DNA from: a virus
Reading direction: 5' to 3' (one strand)
Virus record (IMG/VR): IMGVR_UViG_3300044675_004706
Span: 21,653-85,652 of that record
Length of the DNA: 64,000 bases
A program made the translations under genes and the position numbers. The notes under the pieces are model-generated. The model was not told the DNA's origin. It saw only the letters and a list, made by a program, of their open reading frames with translations, and did not search any database. Of this stretch, positions 1 through 8,990 are shown one piece after another. Positions within the stretch are counted from its first letter, which is position 1. Each line of letters starts with the position of its first letter.

Positions 1-735
1 AACTCAAGTACACAAGTGGGATATCACCACACCGTAAGTACCGAGGATAACTTCGTAGGGAAAATGGTTGGGTGACTTGGGAAAGTAGATTCTCAAGTTG
101 AGTTCGGAAGAACGATAAGAATAACCCATAGGAACTCTGTAAGAAATGTGACCATCCAGTTACACTATTGCGGGTCCCAATATGATAGAGGACTTAAAAC
201 CGAAAGGTAAGATGGAGAACGAGTGGTGTCGCTACTATCCCTAAGGAAGACCTACCAAGGTCTCTTTATGAAGTAATCTTGAAATATGGAGGTGGGGACA
301 CTTCACGGAGTAGTTTAGTATTCTGTCGCTCAAAAGGAGACAGAGCTTATGTTGGACCACTACTCTGACACATCTACAACACAACCCTAAAATTATTACA
401 AAATAACAAAGGAAAAGTGTCCATCAGGTTTGAGTGAAAGGTGACTACATAGTAATGAGCCGTTCATTGCATACAGAGACCCCAAGTCAATGTGTATTGT
501 TAAGAAAAACCTTTAGTCCCGCAAGGACGAACTGGGGTGGCAACCTCGGAAAGAGTTAAGTACTGATAGAGTAATTCAAACCTCAAGGAGTGGTACACCT
601 AAAATACCGTCACTAAGAAATACTACCCAAAAGGTGGTGGATACGAAGGGAAACAATAATCCTTCAAAAGTTTCTTAACATAAGCTGTAATCTCAGGCTT
701 TTCTAATCTGACCTGTCAATTGACGGGTTTTTTTA
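1..735 (+). ncRNA. large structured non-coding RNA (5' end outside window)
   Basis: No credible reading frame runs through these 735 bases, which are less AT-rich than the genes around them and full of short perfect helices. AGACCT/AGGTCT closes a four-base loop at 248-263, GTCC/GGAC lies at 516-528, and CTCAA/TTGAG near 93-104. The stretch ends in a terminator hairpin with a T-run at 712-735. Size, ornate structure and a tRNA-rich phage context recall the large phage RNAs GOLLD and ROOL, but I cannot match a consensus by eye, so the class is open. The strand is inferred from the terminator. Confidence 0.6.
712..735 (+). terminator. intrinsic terminator of the large RNA
   Basis: CCTGTCA pairs with TGACGGG and is followed by seven T residues. 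Confidence 0.75.
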
Positions 736-755
736 TTTATAGATACTTATAAACT

Positions 756-980
756 ATGACAATATTAGAAAATCTTAAAGAGGTATTACCATCATGGGCG
801 GTGGTAACACAAAAGGAACTACCATATAAGATGGAGTATGAGATTAGACTTCAACCTACTTTGGATGAAGATGAACATTTTGCTTTAACACCAAAACTTA
901 AAGAAGCTTGTCAGGGTAAGTTTATGGAAAGATACACTGTAGATATTGGTGAACACTTTTATATTTATACAAAAAAGTAA
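756..980 (+). CDS. hypothetical protein, 74 aa
   Basis: A small acidic, soluble-looking protein that I do not recognise. It starts shortly after the terminator of the upstream RNA and is followed two bases later by the next gene, so the two are probably co-transcribed. There is no signal peptide or membrane segment. Confidence 0.6.
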   Translation: MTILENLKEVLPSWAVVTQKELPYKMEYEIRLQPTLDEDEHFALTPKLKEACQGKFMERYTVDIGEHFYIYTKK

Positions 981-982
981 TC

Positions 983-1168
983 ATGATACCTAAAGAGATT
1001 AAAGAATTAGTTAACAAATACCCAAACAATTACGAGTTAGGTGAAGAAGTTAGAAAATATTATCACAAAAATAAACAGAAAGAAAATTTTAATTCTGGTG
1101 TTCTGTGGATTGGGGTTTTATTCTTTTTTATATTTGCTTCACTCTTGACTTGGATTATAACCGTTTAA
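983..1168 (+). CDS. small single-pass membrane protein, 61 aa
   Basis: The first 38 residues are charged and soluble. Residues about 39-61 form one hydrophobic helix (WIGVLFFFIFASLLTWIITV) reaching the C-terminus. Its position just upstream of the endolysin could suit a lysis accessory such as a holin or spanin-like protein, but that rests only on context. Confidence 0.6.
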   Translation: MIPKEIKELVNKYPNNYELGEEVRKYYHKNKQKENFNSGVLWIGVLFFFIFASLLTWIITV

Positions 1169-1208
1169 TTTCCTGACTTTAAACATATTTATAATAAAAT
1201 TATAAATT

Positions 1209-2054
1209 ATGTTACTAAAAGTTGGGTCTAAAGGAGAAGACGTTAAACAACTCCAAGCAAAATTAGGATTAACTGCCGATGGTTCATTCGGTCCTAACAC
1301 AGAGAAAAAAGTTAAAGAATGGCAAGCGGCTAACGGAATAACCGCTGACGGAATCGTTGGGCCAGGAACTTGGTCTAAAATGTTCGGAGCGACAACTCAA
1401 CCTGTTCAACCAGCACAAGTGGTTAAAGAAGATGTTGTTATTCCAACAAGTTCTGAGTTCAAATTACAAAATCTAAAAGGACATATTCCTGACGCAGTGA
1501 TTGCTCAAATCCCTGAAACTGCTAAAAAATTCAATATCACTAACCCATTAAGATTAGCTCATTTCTTGGCTCAGTGTGGACACGAGTCAGGTGGGTTTAA
1601 AGCTGTTTCTGAGAACCTTAACTATTCTGCTGACGGACTTAAGAAAATCTTTGGTAAGTATTTCCCTGGTAACTTAAACGAGTCATATGCTCGTCAACCT
1701 GAAAAGATTGCTTCACGTGTTTATGGAAGTAGAATGGGTAATGGTGATGAGTCAACAGGTGAAGGTTTTAAATTCCGTGGAAGAGGATATATCCAGTTGA
1801 CTGGTAAACAAAACTATACAAACTTCGCTAAGTTCATTGGTGAAGATACTGTGTCTAATCCTGATTTAGTTGCTACCAAATATCCTTTAGCCTCTGCGGC
1901 GTTCTTCTTTGATTCAAACAAACTTTGGTCAATCTGTGATAAGGGTTCTGATGTTGCAACTGTCACGGCAGTTACAAAACGAGTTAATGGCGGGGTTATA
2001 GGGCTCACTGACAGAATAAAACACTTCAACGAGTATTACAACCTACTTAAATAA
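1209..2054 (+). CDS. endolysin: peptidoglycan-binding domain plus GH19 chitinase/lysozyme-like domain
   Basis: The 281-aa protein has two parts. Residues 1-60 form a PG_binding_1 repeat (GSKGEDVKQLQAKLGL ... ADGIVGPGTW). Residues about 90-281 form a glycoside hydrolase 19-type domain with the catalytic glutamate in CGHESGGF and the conserved GRGYIQLTG segment. It should cleave the glycan strand of host peptidoglycan at lysis. No signal peptide is seen, so it would need a holin; the 61-aa membrane protein upstream is the nearest candidate. Its own terminator follows. Confidence 0.9.
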   Translation: MLLKVGSKGEDVKQLQAKLGLTADGSFGPNTEKKVKEWQAANGITADGIVGPGTWSKMFGATTQPVQPAQVVKEDVVIPTSSEFKLQNLKGHIPDAVIAQIPETAKKFNITNPLRLAHFLAQCGHESGGFKAVSENLNYSADGLKKIFGKYFPGNLNESYARQPEKIASRVYGSRMGNGDESTGEGFKFRGRGYIQLTGKQNYTNFAKFIGEDTVSNPDLVATKYPLASAAFFFDSNKLWSICDKGSDVATVTAVTKRVNGGVIGLTDRIKHFNEYYNLLK

Positions 2055-2060
2055 TCTAAG

Positions 2061-2084
2061 CCCCCTTGAAAAAGGGGGTTTTTG
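2061..2084 (+). terminator. intrinsic terminator after endolysin
   Basis: CCCCCTT/AAGGGGG hairpin with a GAAA-type loop and a T-run. Confidence 0.85.
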
Positions 2085-2146
2085 ATTAATGTGTTGATTA
2101 TGTAATTCAATTATTCTATTATTACCTAAACATAAAAAAACAAACT

Positions 2147-3199
2147 ATGAAAAAAATTAAATTATTTCTTTTAACCCTTTTCGCATTCATTGGAATGAGT
2201 GCATCATCACAAGTATTAACGTCTTTTAACGTTGATATAATTAACCTCGGAGGATGTCCATACACATTGTTCGGAAACTATTATGGAGGTGGTATTCAAG
2301 GTAGTATTACTTTAACACAACAACCTACAGGAAGTTATGTTGCAGTTGTACCAGCAATTGATAGTCTAAATGTTAGTATCTGTGCAATTTATACTTCACC
2401 ATGTTTAGGTGAGACTTGTATAAATGAAACAATATATCTTGGGTCAGGACAAGGTGTTCAGACATTTACGATAGTACTTCAAAACCAAGACTCAGATTTT
2501 GATGGGTTCATGGATAACATTGACTGTAATCCATTTGACCCATATATCTATCCAGGGGCACCTGAACTATGTTATGACGGTATTGATAACAACTGTGATG
2601 GTTTAATTGAGGCAATGCCGACAATTGATACTCTGTACTTTGTTCCTGATTCACTTGTATCTGAACCAAACACTATTTACGTGGTTTACCAAGGTTCAAA
2701 TACTGTAGAATGGGAATGGTTTTTTGGAAATGGAGGAAATGGGACGAGTTCAAACGAACAATACCCAACCATTACATTCCCTACCTCAACGTTTACTTCA
2801 CAAATGCTCCCGATTAACTTATACGCAATTTCCATTAATGGTTGTCAGGTTTATACTTCAATAAACTTTTCAATTGATAGTAATGGAGTTTGGACACCGG
2901 GTGGAATTTTAAATGATTATACCTTAAACGTTGTTCCTGAATTTATAATTGGGGTTGAAGAAACAATGACTAATAACGTTAAAGTTTGGCCAAACCCTGT
3001 GTTAGGTATTGTTAATATTAACACACCATCAAATAGTGGAACGTTAAGAGTTATGTCTATCGACGGAAGATGTGTTCACCAAGAAAAATATTTTACTAAC
3101 AACATTCAGTTTGATTCTGAAACATTAAGTAATGGAACTTATGTTATTACTCTTACTGACGATAGTGGTAAGTTTTACACAACAAGAATTATTAAATAA
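2147..3199 (+). CDS. secreted protein with MopE-type metal-binding motif and T9SS type A sorting domain
   Basis: The 350-aa protein starts with a Sec signal peptide (residues 1-22, ending SASSQ). At about 120-155 it has a calcium-type acidic repeat (DSDFDGFMDNIDCNPFD) followed by YPGAPELCYDGIDNNCDG, the MopE-like putative metal-binding signature. The last 75 residues (VWPNP ... GTYVITLTDDSGKFYTTRIIK) match the Por secretion-system C-terminal sorting domain. The protein is therefore predicted to cross the host outer membrane through T9SS. It is monocistronic and flanked by terminators. Its role is unknown; cell-surface modification or adhesion are options. Confidence 0.85.
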   Translation: MKKIKLFLLTLFAFIGMSASSQVLTSFNVDIINLGGCPYTLFGNYYGGGIQGSITLTQQPTGSYVAVVPAIDSLNVSICAIYTSPCLGETCINETIYLGSGQGVQTFTIVLQNQDSDFDGFMDNIDCNPFDPYIYPGAPELCYDGIDNNCDGLIEAMPTIDTLYFVPDSLVSEPNTIYVVYQGSNTVEWEWFFGNGGNGTSSNEQYPTITFPTSTFTSQMLPINLYAISINGCQVYTSINFSIDSNGVWTPGGILNDYTLNVVPEFIIGVEETMTNNVKVWPNPVLGIVNINTPSNSGTLRVMSIDGRCVHQEKYFTNNIQFDSETLSNGTYVITLTDDSGKFYTTRIIK

Positions 3200-3202
3200 T
3201 AA

Positions 3203-3230
3203 AATCCCCCTGAAACATGGGGGATTATAA
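3203..3230 (+). terminator. intrinsic terminator after T9SS cargo gene
   Basis: ATCCCCC/GGGGGAT stem followed by a short T-rich stretch. Confidence 0.7.
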
Positions 3231-3244
3231 TTTTTATATCGGAT

Positions 3245-3508
3245 ATGAAAATTAAAATGGGTGTGGTTGAAAAACACCAATACGAAGGTGTTAGAGAATT
3301 TGAGGAAATTGACTTGGACAAATTTCCGATTATTAAACAATTTATGGATGTTAATCCAGATTGCACCGAACAGGAATTACTTTCTTATATTAAGAAAATC
3401 AAAGACGAAGAGTTCAAAAAATTCATAACAGAATTGAGTTGGAACTCTATCATTAAAGAAAACTTCAGTAAGAACAAAACTGAATTTAAAATAGAAATAG
3501 AGAAATGA
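3245..3508 (+). CDS. hypothetical protein, 87 aa
   Basis: A charged, mostly helical protein with no recognised motif. Its stop overlaps the start of rmlB (ATGA-type overlap), which indicates translational coupling with that gene. Confidence 0.65.
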   Translation: MKIKMGVVEKHQYEGVREFEEIDLDKFPIIKQFMDVNPDCTEQELLSYIKKIKDEEFKKFITELSWNSIIKENFSKNKTEFKIEIEK

Positions 3509-4473
3509 ATGTATTAATAACTGGTGGATTAGGTTTTATTGGTTCTAATTTTTATAATACCTTTAAAAAGAAATATCCTGACTATAATTTAGTCATCCTT
3601 GATAGTGGGACATATGCAGCGGATGAAGATAACATTGATGATGTTAGAAGCTCTAGAATAATCAAATTTAGTATTACTGAACGAGAAAGATTATTTAAGT
3701 TATTTGAAAATTACAAGTTTGACTCGGTAATACACTTCGCGGCTGAATCACATGTTGATAACTCAATATTAAATCCGATGGAGTTTGTTCAAACAAATAT
3801 TATTGGAACGTTGAATCTGTTGGACGCTTCAATTAAGTATGGTATTAAATTATTCTATCACATATCAACTGATGAGGTTTTTGGACATTTAGGTGCGGTG
3901 GGTTCTTTTGATGAGAAGACTGCTTATGACCCAAGAAGTCCTTACTCAGCATCAAAGGCATCATCCGACCACTTTGTTAGAGCTTACTACCACACTTATG
4001 GATTACCTGTTGTGATATCAAATTGTTCAAATAACTTTGGACCAAACCAACATCAAGAAAAATTAATTCCAACAATCATTAAAAGTATCCTTAATGGGAA
4101 ACCAATACCAGTTTATGGTAACGGACAGAATGTGAGGGACTGGTTATATGTTCAGGACCATGTGGATGCGATTGATATGATATTTCACAAAGGTAAGGTA
4201 GGCGAAACCTATTGTATCGGTGGACGTAATGAACTAAATAATTTAAGACTGGTTAGATTGATTTGTGATAAGATTGATAATATTAAACAATGGGAACAGA
4301 ACTCACAAGACTTAATTACATTTGTTGAAGATAGAAAAGGACATGACTTTAGATACTCTATTGATTCAACCAAGGTGAAAGAACAAATTGGGTGGGAACC
4401 TAAAGTTAATTTTGATGAAGGGTTAGATAAAACTATTGATTTTTATTTCAAAAAGTTTGGAAGTAAGGAATAG
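3505..4473 (+). CDS. rmlB: dTDP-glucose 4,6-dehydratase
   Basis: An extended short-chain dehydrogenase of 322 aa. The Rossmann dinucleotide motif is GGLGFIGSN at the N-terminus. Other RmlB hallmarks are HFAAESHVDNSI, STDEVFGHLG and the catalytic YSASK. It converts dTDP-glucose to dTDP-4-keto-6-deoxyglucose, the second step of dTDP-rhamnose-type sugar synthesis. The first-step enzyme RmlA is encoded about 48 kb away (52912-53778); RmlC and RmlD are not in the window. The sugar may feed glycosylation of phage or host surface structures, which is an inference. Confidence 0.93.
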   Translation: MNVLITGGLGFIGSNFYNTFKKKYPDYNLVILDSGTYAADEDNIDDVRSSRIIKFSITERERLFKLFENYKFDSVIHFAAESHVDNSILNPMEFVQTNIIGTLNLLDASIKYGIKLFYHISTDEVFGHLGAVGSFDEKTAYDPRSPYSASKASSDHFVRAYYHTYGLPVVISNCSNNFGPNQHQEKLIPTIIKSILNGKPIPVYGNGQNVRDWLYVQDHVDAIDMIFHKGKVGETYCIGGRNELNNLRLVRLICDKIDNIKQWEQNSQDLITFVEDRKGHDFRYSIDSTKVKEQIGWEPKVNFDEGLDKTIDFYFKKFGSKE

Positions 4474-4479
4474 TTTATC

Positions 4480-4487
4480 TATATTTG
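4480..4487 (+). promoter_or_regulatory. -7 promoter element TATATTTG
   Basis: The Bacteroidota -7 consensus TAnnTTTG ends four bases before the ATG at 4492, implying a near-leaderless transcript. Confidence 0.65.
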
Positions 4488-4491
4488 TGTT

Positions 4492-4752
4492 ATGAAAGTA
4501 ACATTAAACATCCAACACGAAAAATTCGGTAAAGTATTAACAATGTCTTTTGTTGACGCAATACAGACAAAATTATTTTTAAAACTTGTGAATGACGCTA
4601 TTGATAACGGAGTTGCGTTTAGATACTACAACGTGACTGATACATTAGTACATATTCCTAACAAGATTTTAGTTGAATCTTTAATCACAACTGAAATGGA
4701 GTTTGTTACATTTTCTGAACAAGTATTGGCTAAAGTAGGTGAGGTTAAATAG
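4492..4752 (+). CDS. hypothetical protein, 86 aa
   Basis: A small soluble protein without a recognised domain. It has its own promoter directly upstream and is followed by a strong terminator, so it is probably a monocistronic unit. Confidence 0.7.
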   Translation: MKVTLNIQHEKFGKVLTMSFVDAIQTKLFLKLVNDAIDNGVAFRYYNVTDTLVHIPNKILVESLITTEMEFVTFSEQVLAKVGEVK

Positions 4753-4796
4753 TCTTTGTTAAACAAAGTGGTGGACCAACTTCCGGGTTGGGCTCA

Positions 4797-4822
4797 AAAG
4801 GGAACATTAGTGTTCCCTTTTT
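4797..4822 (+). terminator. intrinsic terminator
   Basis: GGGAAC/GTTCCC stem with flanking A and T runs; it separates the 86-aa gene from the next unit. Confidence 0.85.
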
Positions 4823-4857
4823 TCGTTTTATTTGTATTTATATATAAAACTATAGTT

Positions 4858-5175
4858 ATGTCTAAAATTATAATCACAGAAGAACAACTTGAAAAATTAA
4901 AAAAAGCTTTATCTGAAAATACTGAACTTATTAATGAAGATAAAGATGGTAATTATATGGCTAAGCAACAACTTTTTGCCCTTGGTACCTTAGCATTACA
5001 AATGTGGGAGATTATGGAAGATGATGAACAGTTGGATGATTGGATGGAATCTAAGATTGCTCAAGCGGAACAATCAATTGTTTCAGTGGTTAAAGCTTAC
5101 ATGTATGACGAAGTGGTTGATGATATGAAAGGTATGGAAACCTTAAACTATAGTGATATTGTTATTGGTAAGTAA
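4858..5175 (+). CDS. hypothetical protein with (I/L)xE-type N-terminal tag, 105 aa
   Basis: I place the start at the ATG at 4858 because any upstream start would read through the terminator at 4797-4822. The N-terminus (MSKIIITEEQLEKLKKALSE) belongs to the recurrent short amphipathic tag seen in this window and contains LSE and INE sites. The remainder is acidic and helical. The stop overlaps the next start by one base (TAATG). This and the following tagged gene probably form one operon. Confidence 0.7.
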   Translation: MSKIIITEEQLEKLKKALSENTELINEDKDGNYMAKQQLFALGTLALQMWEIMEDDEQLDDWMESKIAQAEQSIVSVVKAYMYDEVVDDMKGMETLNYSDIVIGK

Positions 5176-6062
5176 TGAAAAAGAAAAAACTTATAACTGA
5201 AGAGGTTAAAAATAAATTTTACCTATACAATCCTATTCCTATTGTTAAACAGGAGGCGACATTTGTTATTCAAGAAATTTTAGAAGCTTACGGGTTAAAT
5301 TATGATTGGGGTCAAGATGTTGATTTGAATAGTTTAAATGTTGTTAACCGATTAAGATTTGAAGATTATATTAATCGTATTGTTAAGTATAAAGAGATTA
5401 GAGGACATGCTATTGAAGGATTGATGGCTGGTTTATTTAATGGTACACTTAATGAAAGTAAAAGTGGGATTTGGGATTATAAAGTAAGTCAAGGAGAAGT
5501 TGAACAGAAATTTTTAAATGATACTACTGAAAGTCCATCAATAGGAGGTTTCACAAATGCTTTAAATAGTTTAGGTGGAGATGCTATTGCAACAATTAAA
5601 AATGCTTTATTAAACAACCGACCTGAAATAACAGGTACTAATCTATTTTTGGTTAATGACAATGAGATTACGGAGTATAAAAAAGAAATTTTAAGAAAAA
5701 TACTTGTTGATATTACGTGTATAACAATTGATTCTGGTGATAGATTAACAACATATTATCTAACAAAAGAAAATGCTGTTGAATTGTTTTCAGATGCTAA
5801 CAACATAAGAAAACCAAGAAAAGTAAATTCTAATGAGTTAAGAGTATCGTCAGATGTTTTTATTAAAAAAGGAAATTCTTTTGATATCATTAAACCAATT
5901 GTAACCGATGAAGAACGTAAAGAATATTTGGAGGTAAGTCAAAGAGATGAAGAAGTTGCCAAGATTTTTGGACCTTATGGTGGTAAGATTAGACCTGATA
6001 TTTTAAATTGGATAGAACAAAATAAAGAAGAATTTAAAAATTTAGTTAATACATTGTTATAA
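5175..6062 (+). CDS. hypothetical tagged protein, 295 aa
   Basis: It begins MKKKKLITEEVKNKFYLYNP, a variant of the ITEE tag shared by its neighbours. The body has no domain I recognise. It overlaps the upstream and downstream genes by one base each, so all three should be co-translated. If the tag is a capsid-targeting signal, this is a candidate internal head protein. Confidence 0.7.
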   Translation: MKKKKLITEEVKNKFYLYNPIPIVKQEATFVIQEILEAYGLNYDWGQDVDLNSLNVVNRLRFEDYINRIVKYKEIRGHAIEGLMAGLFNGTLNESKSGIWDYKVSQGEVEQKFLNDTTESPSIGGFTNALNSLGGDAIATIKNALLNNRPEITGTNLFLVNDNEITEYKKEILRKILVDITCITIDSGDRLTTYYLTKENAVELFSDANNIRKPRKVNSNELRVSSDVFIKKGNSFDIIKPIVTDEERKEYLEVSQRDEEVAKIFGPYGGKIRPDILNWIEQNKEEFKNLVNTLL

Positions 6063-7105
6063 TGAAAGTTGTTATTACAGAAGAACAATATAAGAGATTA
6101 CTGAATGAAGATTTAGGTGTTAGTCGTGCAACAATTCCTTTTATTAATATTGTCCTTAATGAGGTTACACCAATTGTTGAAGACATGACATTCAATAAAA
6201 AAAATGATTCGGAGTCAATTAATTTAGACTACAATACAATGAAACAAGTTGTTAAGTCAGACCCTGATTCATTTATTGAGTTTCCTGTTGAAGGAATGGA
6301 TATTGAGATTAAATTTGGTTATGTAAAAAAACCTGGTGGCGATGCTAAGTTTAAAACAGGTGGTGCTATGTATCAGATTAAAAAAGAATCTGAAGGGGAA
6401 TCTTACATGAAACTTCCATCACTTGAAATACCTGAAAAAATACTGAAAGAAATTAATAAAACTATCATAGGTAAAATGGAAGTTGAAGTTTTAATAACAC
6501 CTACATTTGAACCTGAAGATATTGATGATTTGATTGATGACTTAAGAGATAGTATTACTCACGAATTATTACATCTATATGAGTTCTATAAAAGATGGGA
6601 GTCAACAGGTAAGGGTGAAGTTGATTTAATTAAAACATTCGCCGGTGGAATTAATCCGAATGTTCCTAAAAAGATTTTCAAATATTATAGTGAATTTTTA
6701 GATTTAGTTTATTATTCAGAACCATATGAATTGAATGCTATGTCACAAGAAGCTTATTCAAAATCATTTAAAATGACACCTGAAGAGTTTACAAAATCAC
6801 CATATTGGTTTATTGCTGATAAAATGGAAAAGTTTAATGCTGACAACTTCTTTGATGGGTTGGTAGATGTTATTAAACAAAGAAGTGGTGAGGACACTCT
6901 TGTTTTTCATTTAAGTAATTTACATAAGTTCTATATGAAACAATATAGACAAATTGCTAAACAAACTAATAAAACAGTACCAAGGGACATAGAGAAAACA
7001 AATAGTATCTACGATTTGTTTAAAATGTATGAACCAAGAATTAACAAAGCTGGTAAAAAATTAAAAAGAAATCTAGGACGTGTCTATGGAATTGAAAAAT
7101 CTTAA
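6062..7105 (+). CDS. putative zinc metallopeptidase with N-terminal tag (HELLH)
   Basis: A 347-aa protein. Its N-terminus, MKVVITEEQYKRLLNED, is the recurrent tag with an LNE site. At about residues 166-178 it carries SITHELLHLYEFYKRW, a canonical HExxH zinc-protease helix. It resembles the protein at 26939-28033, which has HELLHAYQLYKRY in a similar place and its own tag, so the two look like paralogues. Substrate unknown. If packaged, it could be injected to cleave host proteins early in infection. Confidence 0.75.
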   Translation: MKVVITEEQYKRLLNEDLGVSRATIPFINIVLNEVTPIVEDMTFNKKNDSESINLDYNTMKQVVKSDPDSFIEFPVEGMDIEIKFGYVKKPGGDAKFKTGGAMYQIKKESEGESYMKLPSLEIPEKILKEINKTIIGKMEVEVLITPTFEPEDIDDLIDDLRDSITHELLHLYEFYKRWESTGKGEVDLIKTFAGGINPNVPKKIFKYYSEFLDLVYYSEPYELNAMSQEAYSKSFKMTPEEFTKSPYWFIADKMEKFNADNFFDGLVDVIKQRSGEDTLVFHLSNLHKFYMKQYRQIAKQTNKTVPRDIEKTNSIYDLFKMYEPRINKAGKKLKRNLGRVYGIEKS

Positions 7106-7514
7106 CATATTATTTTTTATATTACTATTCACATCTTGTACTAGTTTTGAAAATCTAACTGACGACAGAACAAGACCCGAAGATGATGAGATGTATTGGA
7201 ACAGGACTGAAGAGTTTTGGGTGACACATCACGAACCTAAAGCAAGACCAGTATCAAGTGAGGATTACTACGGTAATAGAGTTGTATTACCTGTAACTTA
7301 TTACAACAACTATCCTGACTATAACTACTATGATAGAAACAACAATTATTATCCAACGTATAACTATCAACAAACTACACTACCGTTACCACCACCTCCA
7401 CCACAACACAACAATCCTTCACCGACTATTAACACTCCTAAACCAAATGTAACTCATTATAAAAGAAATAATGAACCACAGAGAGGTAATTCTAAACCTG
7501 GTGTTAGACGATGA
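7086..7514 (+). CDS. lipoprotein, 142 aa
   Basis: I use the ATG at 7086, giving MELKNLNILFFILLFTSCTS with a lipobox FTSC. The mature part is rich in Asn, Tyr and Pro (YYNNYPDYNYYDRNNNYY, then a PLPPPPPQ run), so it is probably an extended, low-complexity envelope protein. It overlaps the end of the metallopeptidase gene by 20 bases in another frame. Confidence 0.7.
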   Translation: MELKNLNILFFILLFTSCTSFENLTDDRTRPEDDEMYWNRTEEFWVTHHEPKARPVSSEDYYGNRVVLPVTYYNNYPDYNYYDRNNNYYPTYNYQQTTLPLPPPPPQHNNPSPTINTPKPNVTHYKRNNEPQRGNSKPGVRR

Positions 7515-7924
7515 ATAAAGAACTTAACGGGATAAATAAATTTCTTGAGGGTAAAACTTTTGGTTATGACCATCGTGTTAGTTTCAGTGAAAAACCTCAA
7601 AAGGGTTATTATCAATTTCATATAGATAAAGTTGCTCAGTTAATAAGTATTGGTGAAATGAAAGACCACCTTTTTGTATCGGTTAAATTGGTTAATGGTG
7701 AAGGTATGGTTAATTATTACTTATGTGCGTTTGGTAATAAAGAAAAGATAATTGGAAGAGACCGTGTTAATAAAGGATGGTATGAATTTTCAGTTCAAAT
7801 AGGTCATGACATTGAGGAATTCCTTAAATTCTTTAGTATTAATATGCCTGTCGTTGTTGATAACTTAGAATTTACCCCATCAAAAGATTTTGTTCCATTA
7901 ATTAATTTGGAAAATAAGGAATAA
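7511..7924 (+). CDS. hypothetical protein, 137 aa
   Basis: A soluble mixed alpha/beta protein with no recognised motif. Its ATG overlaps the stop of the lipoprotein gene (ATGA), and it is the last plus-strand gene before a convergent minus-strand gene whose end abuts its stop. Confidence 0.65.
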   Translation: MNKELNGINKFLEGKTFGYDHRVSFSEKPQKGYYQFHIDKVAQLISIGEMKDHLFVSVKLVNGEGMVNYYLCAFGNKEKIIGRDRVNKGWYEFSVQIGHDIEEFLKFFSINMPVVVDNLEFTPSKDFVPLINLENKE

Positions 7925-8197
7925 TTAACGTCCCATGTAAATTTTAAACTCGTCATATAGTTTAGTATCACTATATGCTCTAATTAATTCTTTGTCGGCA
8001 CATATATTATCGGGTTGTCCTGATACAACAGGTTTAATTTTATAACCACTATTTGTACATCTTTTTCCCATTGCACACCACACTCTAAACTCTTTAAACT
8101 CTATTTGATTATTATTACAATCAGATTCTGTTGATTCTGATATTAAACCATACATTTTACGTATTTGTTTGTTTTCTTGTTCTGTGATTCTAAACAT
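7925..8197 (-). CDS. small tagged protein, 90 aa
   Basis: The N-terminus MFRITEQENKQIRKMYGLIS is followed by ES, giving the ISE site of the recurrent tag. The rest is Cys-containing (CAMGKRCTNSGYK), perhaps disulfide-bonded or metal-binding. The gene diverges from the one at 8239, sharing a 40-base intergenic region. Confidence 0.7.
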   Translation of the reverse strand: MFRITEQENKQIRKMYGLISESTESDCNNNQIEFKEFRVWCAMGKRCTNSGYKIKPVVSGQPDNICADKELIRAYSDTKLYDEFKIYMGR

Positions 8198-8223
8198 AAT
8201 TTTGTTTTTATTATAAATATTCG

Positions 8224-8231
8224 TATATTTG
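8224..8231 (+). promoter_or_regulatory. -7 promoter element TATATTTG
   Basis: Matches TAnnTTTG, seven bases before the ATG at 8239. Confidence 0.6.
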
Positions 8232-8238
8232 TAAAATT

Positions 8239-8409
8239 ATGAGCGACAAAACTAAATTTACAAGAACCTACGAAACGGACGAGACCATTGCTGTTTGGAC
8301 TTATGATTTGGATAAGTTCAAGAACGGCCCGATTTCTGTTGACATCAAATACAAATACGACCCTGACAGGAAACTTTCCAACAGGGAAAAATACTCAAAG
8401 AAAAAATGA
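8239..8409 (+). CDS. hypothetical protein, 56 aa
   Basis: A short frame starting MSDKTKFTRTYETDE with a strong promoter just upstream. Its stop overlaps the next ATG (ATGA), indicating translational coupling to the HAD gene. The C-terminus is very basic (KYSKKK). No known family. Confidence 0.75.
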   Translation: MSDKTKFTRTYETDETIAVWTYDLDKFKNGPISVDIKYKYDPDRKLSNREKYSKKK

Positions 8410-8978
8410 AAGTAATATTTTTAGACCACGATGGAGTTATCTGTTTATCTGATAACTGGGGGTCACGATTTAAGAAACAAAAAAAGTATAGAAAAAAATT
8501 GAGTCAATCAGTAATGACAATGCCTCTTGATGCTCGTTTTGATAACTTTGATAAGAAGGCAATCAAGGTATTGAATGAAATCTTGGAACAGACTGGTGCT
8601 GAAATCGTTGTATCTTCTGATTGGAAAGTTTGGTGTTCAGTTGAGGAGATGGGTGATTACTATGAGAAACAAGGTATCATCAAACGACCAATTGATTTTA
8701 CAACCAATACAATTGATGGTGAAAAAGTAACTTGGTTCCGAAATTGGGATTTGGAAGGAACAAGAAGTGTTCAGATTCAAGAATGGTTAAAAGAACATCC
8801 CGAAGTTACACATTGGGTGGCGATTGATGATTTGGAGATGGGAAAGACTGGACTACATTACTCAATGGAATATGAACACAAATGGGGACTTGATAACTTT
8901 GTCTTAACACCTTTGAACAATGAGGGTATCAAACAACTTGGAGTTAAAGAAAAGGTGTTATCCTTTTTGGAAGGGTAA
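8406..8978 (+). CDS. HAD-type phosphatase, RNA-repair-associated class
   Basis: A 190-aa protein with HAD motif I FLDHDGVI (nucleophile Asp and acid/base Asp), motif II IVVSSDWK and an acidic IDDLEMG near the C-terminus. Its shape matches the HAD domain associated with Swiss-army-knife RNA repair proteins. It probably removes a phosphate from nucleic-acid ends or nucleotides. The window also encodes an RNA ligase (41668) and a P-loop kinase (40272), which supports an end-healing role. Family placement is by motif reading only. Confidence 0.75.
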   Translation: MKVIFLDHDGVICLSDNWGSRFKKQKKYRKKLSQSVMTMPLDARFDNFDKKAIKVLNEILEQTGAEIVVSSDWKVWCSVEEMGDYYEKQGIIKRPIDFTTNTIDGEKVTWFRNWDLEGTRSVQIQEWLKEHPEVTHWVAIDDLEMGKTGLHYSMEYEHKWGLDNFVLTPLNNEGIKQLGVKEKVLSFLEG

Positions 8979-8990
8979 TATTTATGTAAT

